NCBI GenBank assembly: GCA_964035575.1
Contig: OZ037855.1
Coordinates: 558,001-622,000 of the forward strand
Source of the DNA: Rhynchopus sp. YZ270_cl-10
Lineage: Eukaryota > Euglenozoa > Diplonemea > Diplonemida > Diplonemidae
DNA: 64,000 nt
Direction: 5' to 3'
The notes under the pieces: model-generated
Databases searched by the model: none
Seen by the model: only the letters and a program-made list of their open reading frames with translations
What the model was told of the DNA's origin: nothing
Shown here: piece by piece, positions 62,278-64,000 of the stretch
Position numbering within the stretch: the stretch's first letter is position 1
Layout of the letters: each line of letters opens with the position of its first letter
Position numbers and translations under genes: made by a program

Positions 62278-64000
62278 TTACTTCGTTTTCTCTGGCTTGC
62301 CACCGGGTGGGGTACTCCCGTACGGGGCAGGCACCCATGGCTTGGGGTGGCCAGTGAACGGAACTGTCAGCAGACCGCTGCGGGGGCTTGTGCTGCGTAC
62401 GTTGCTTTGCTGTTTTGTTTGGGAGTATAATTTTTTATTAGTCTTAGATGAGAACGTAGCCTTTTAGGATACTGATTAAACGAGGCTTTTCTCATGAACA
62501 CCTCGCACAAAAAAATTGAAAACCTTGCACACTCATCATAAAATAAGAACGTTCTCATACCTGGCCTCCACGGAGGAGGGAGAGGGGGGAGCTGAAGTTG
62601 CGGCTGTCTCCTGCACGGCCTCGTTGTGTGAGGCTGCCGGAGCGGTGCTTGACAGAGTGGCGGCGTTTGCGTGTGGGGGAGACCTCGTGGTAGCCTGGGA
62701 GGGAGACGGCGGAGATGTTGATGCCGCGGGCTATGGGGGAGACGTCGAGGGAGGGGCTCAGGATGCGTTGTTCGATCTTCTGCTCCGAGATTGTGAGCAA
62801 CGTCTGCAGCGAGAAGAACGCCTGGTAGCACAGCATCTCGATGTTCCACCGCTCCTCCTCCTCCAGCCCCATCATCGTGCGCTGCTGCCGCATGACCTCC
62901 ACATTGCTCACACGCCAGTCAAAGTCGTCCCTCGCAGGCAGCAGTGTCCCCATCGACACCCCACTACCCCCATCCGTAATCGCCTCATGTCGCTGCTTAT
63001 GCCCATCAATCGCCTTCTCCAACTCAGAGATCCGCTCCTTATCAAGCTGTCTATTGTAAAGGCAGCTATCAAGCACAGATTTGCAGCTGCTGTACATTAT
63101 CTGCAGCTTCTCTGCTTCAAATACCTGAAATTTTTGGATGTTTTAATCGCCCCCGTGTAATTACCTCCTCATGGTGAAGCAAATTGCTTTCCCCCCAAAA
63201 TTTTTTGAAGAAAAAAATGGCATACCCTAAACTGCAACTGCACCCCACGCCGTTTTGCCTCTTCCTCCACCTCCATGAGCTCGCGTTCACGATCTTCGAC
63301 TGCAACAATGGATTCGATGCAGCTGCGGCGGTAGAGGTCGAAGTCGAAGCGCAGTGCGAAGATCTCCATGTCACGCGCCGCTGCAGCCTCAATCACAACA
63401 CGCGTCGCACCCTGGGCACGCGACACCTCCAGCACACCCCTACGGAGGTCCTCTATAGCCCTCTTCGACGCACGCTCCTCATGCTCCACAGCACGCCGTC
63501 CGTCCACCTCCACATCACACAACCTCGCTGCCACCCTTGCCTCCGCCACTCCCGACACACTCGTCACAGCCTCATGCATCGCGAGCAACCCCATCCGCGC
63601 CACCGTCTCCTCCAACGCTACTACATCCCTCCCTGCACCTTCCCATCCTTCACGACTCTCAAGCGACAGAACCGCACAACGCGCTGCAATTTCATTAGAA
63701 ATGATGTTGCCCCGCATCGCCTCTTCGAGGTCTGCAAGATGCCGAATCTCTTGTCTCACGCAATGAGATTCAATCTGAAGCGCTGTTTGGATGTGCGGTA
63801 AAATAGAAAGGCGTTTTGGTGGTGTGTACGATGTGTTTGCTGGAAGAGCGCTTCTGATGGCAGCCTCAAACGCAGTGTCTAATTCCTCAATAAAGTCGCA
63901 TTCACTGTGAGACTCCAGAATGGCGCGGGCTGCAGTTTCCATTGAAAAGAGAATGTCCCTTTGAGCGCTTTGTTCTAAATTGTACAATTCTTCTGCCTTC
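62278..64000 (-). CDS. coiled-coil protein, 3' part (5' end outside the window)
   Basis: Three exons are visible: 63226-64000 (open to the right edge), 62561-63124 and 62278-62409, with introns of 101 and 151 bases (donors GTATGC and GTATGA, phase 0). They give at least 489 residues. The protein is strongly helical with Ala, Glu and Arg-rich heptads (ERASKRAIEDLRRGVLEVS, ERELMEVEEEAKRRG). It ends in a basic, Ser/Pro-rich tail (SPTRKRRHSVKHRSGSLTQR) and a short C-terminal segment VPAPYGSTPPGGKPEKTK. No known domain is seen. The last exon choice is supported by a sensible in-frame stop and a pyrimidine/CAG acceptor. It follows another coiled-coil gene on the same strand, so related structural roles are possible but unproven. 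Confidence 0.75.

Overview
The window is nuclear DNA of a single-celled eukaryote whose group I cannot name. The genes are compact and GC-richer than their surroundings, several have spliceosomal introns, and they sit in AT-rich spacers full of homopolymer runs, microsatellites and small DNA transposons. TAA, TAG and TGA are all used as stops, so the code looks standard. Introns start with an extended, yeast-like GTATG and are mostly phase 0. All 16 convincing protein genes lie on the minus strand. Such one-way gene arrays are known from kinetoplastids, diplonemids and dinoflagellates, but this alone does not assign the organism.

Layout from left to right: a HAD-type phosphatase (1.5-2.0 kb); about 10 kb without genes, holding a TIR element with microsatellites, MITEs, a 2.2-kb long-TIR element and a SINE-like sequence; an MFS transporter (11.9-13.3 kb); a tandem triplication of a small secreted-protein gene and its spacer (13.4-18.6 kb), with one copy interrupted by about 1 kb of inserted elements; proteasome lid subunit Rpn5 (20.0-23.1 kb, four exons, a transposon in one intron); an FtsJ-type rRNA 2'-O-methyltransferase, probably mitochondrial; three related surface proteins (SH1, SH2, SH3) with a six-Cys ectodomain, a long Ser/His/Asp repeat stalk, one membrane span and a short tail (25.6-38.1 kb); a multi-pass membrane protein; a triple cold-shock-domain Gly-rich RNA-binding protein; a PDZ domain fused to a DMT-like transporter; an M3 metallopeptidase; a 1676-residue coiled-coil protein; and the 3' part of a second coiled-coil gene that runs off the right edge.

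The most unusual signal lies in the spacers. A family of about 25 short stem-loops occurs from end to end, with a conserved loop (CTCTCGT), arms that change in compensating ways, and the same strand orientation in nearly every copy (antisense to the genes). Read in the direction of the genes, many copies are a hairpin followed by a pyrimidine- or T-rich run. This argues for an RNA-level or transcription-level role rather than random mobile-element insertion, and it is the best candidate here for an undescribed system. At least seven structurally distinct DNA-transposon-like families are also present.

The genes do not form one pathway. Housekeeping functions (proteolysis, RNA modification, transport) are mixed with an expanding set of secreted and surface proteins. 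All assignments come from reading the sequence; no database search was possible.
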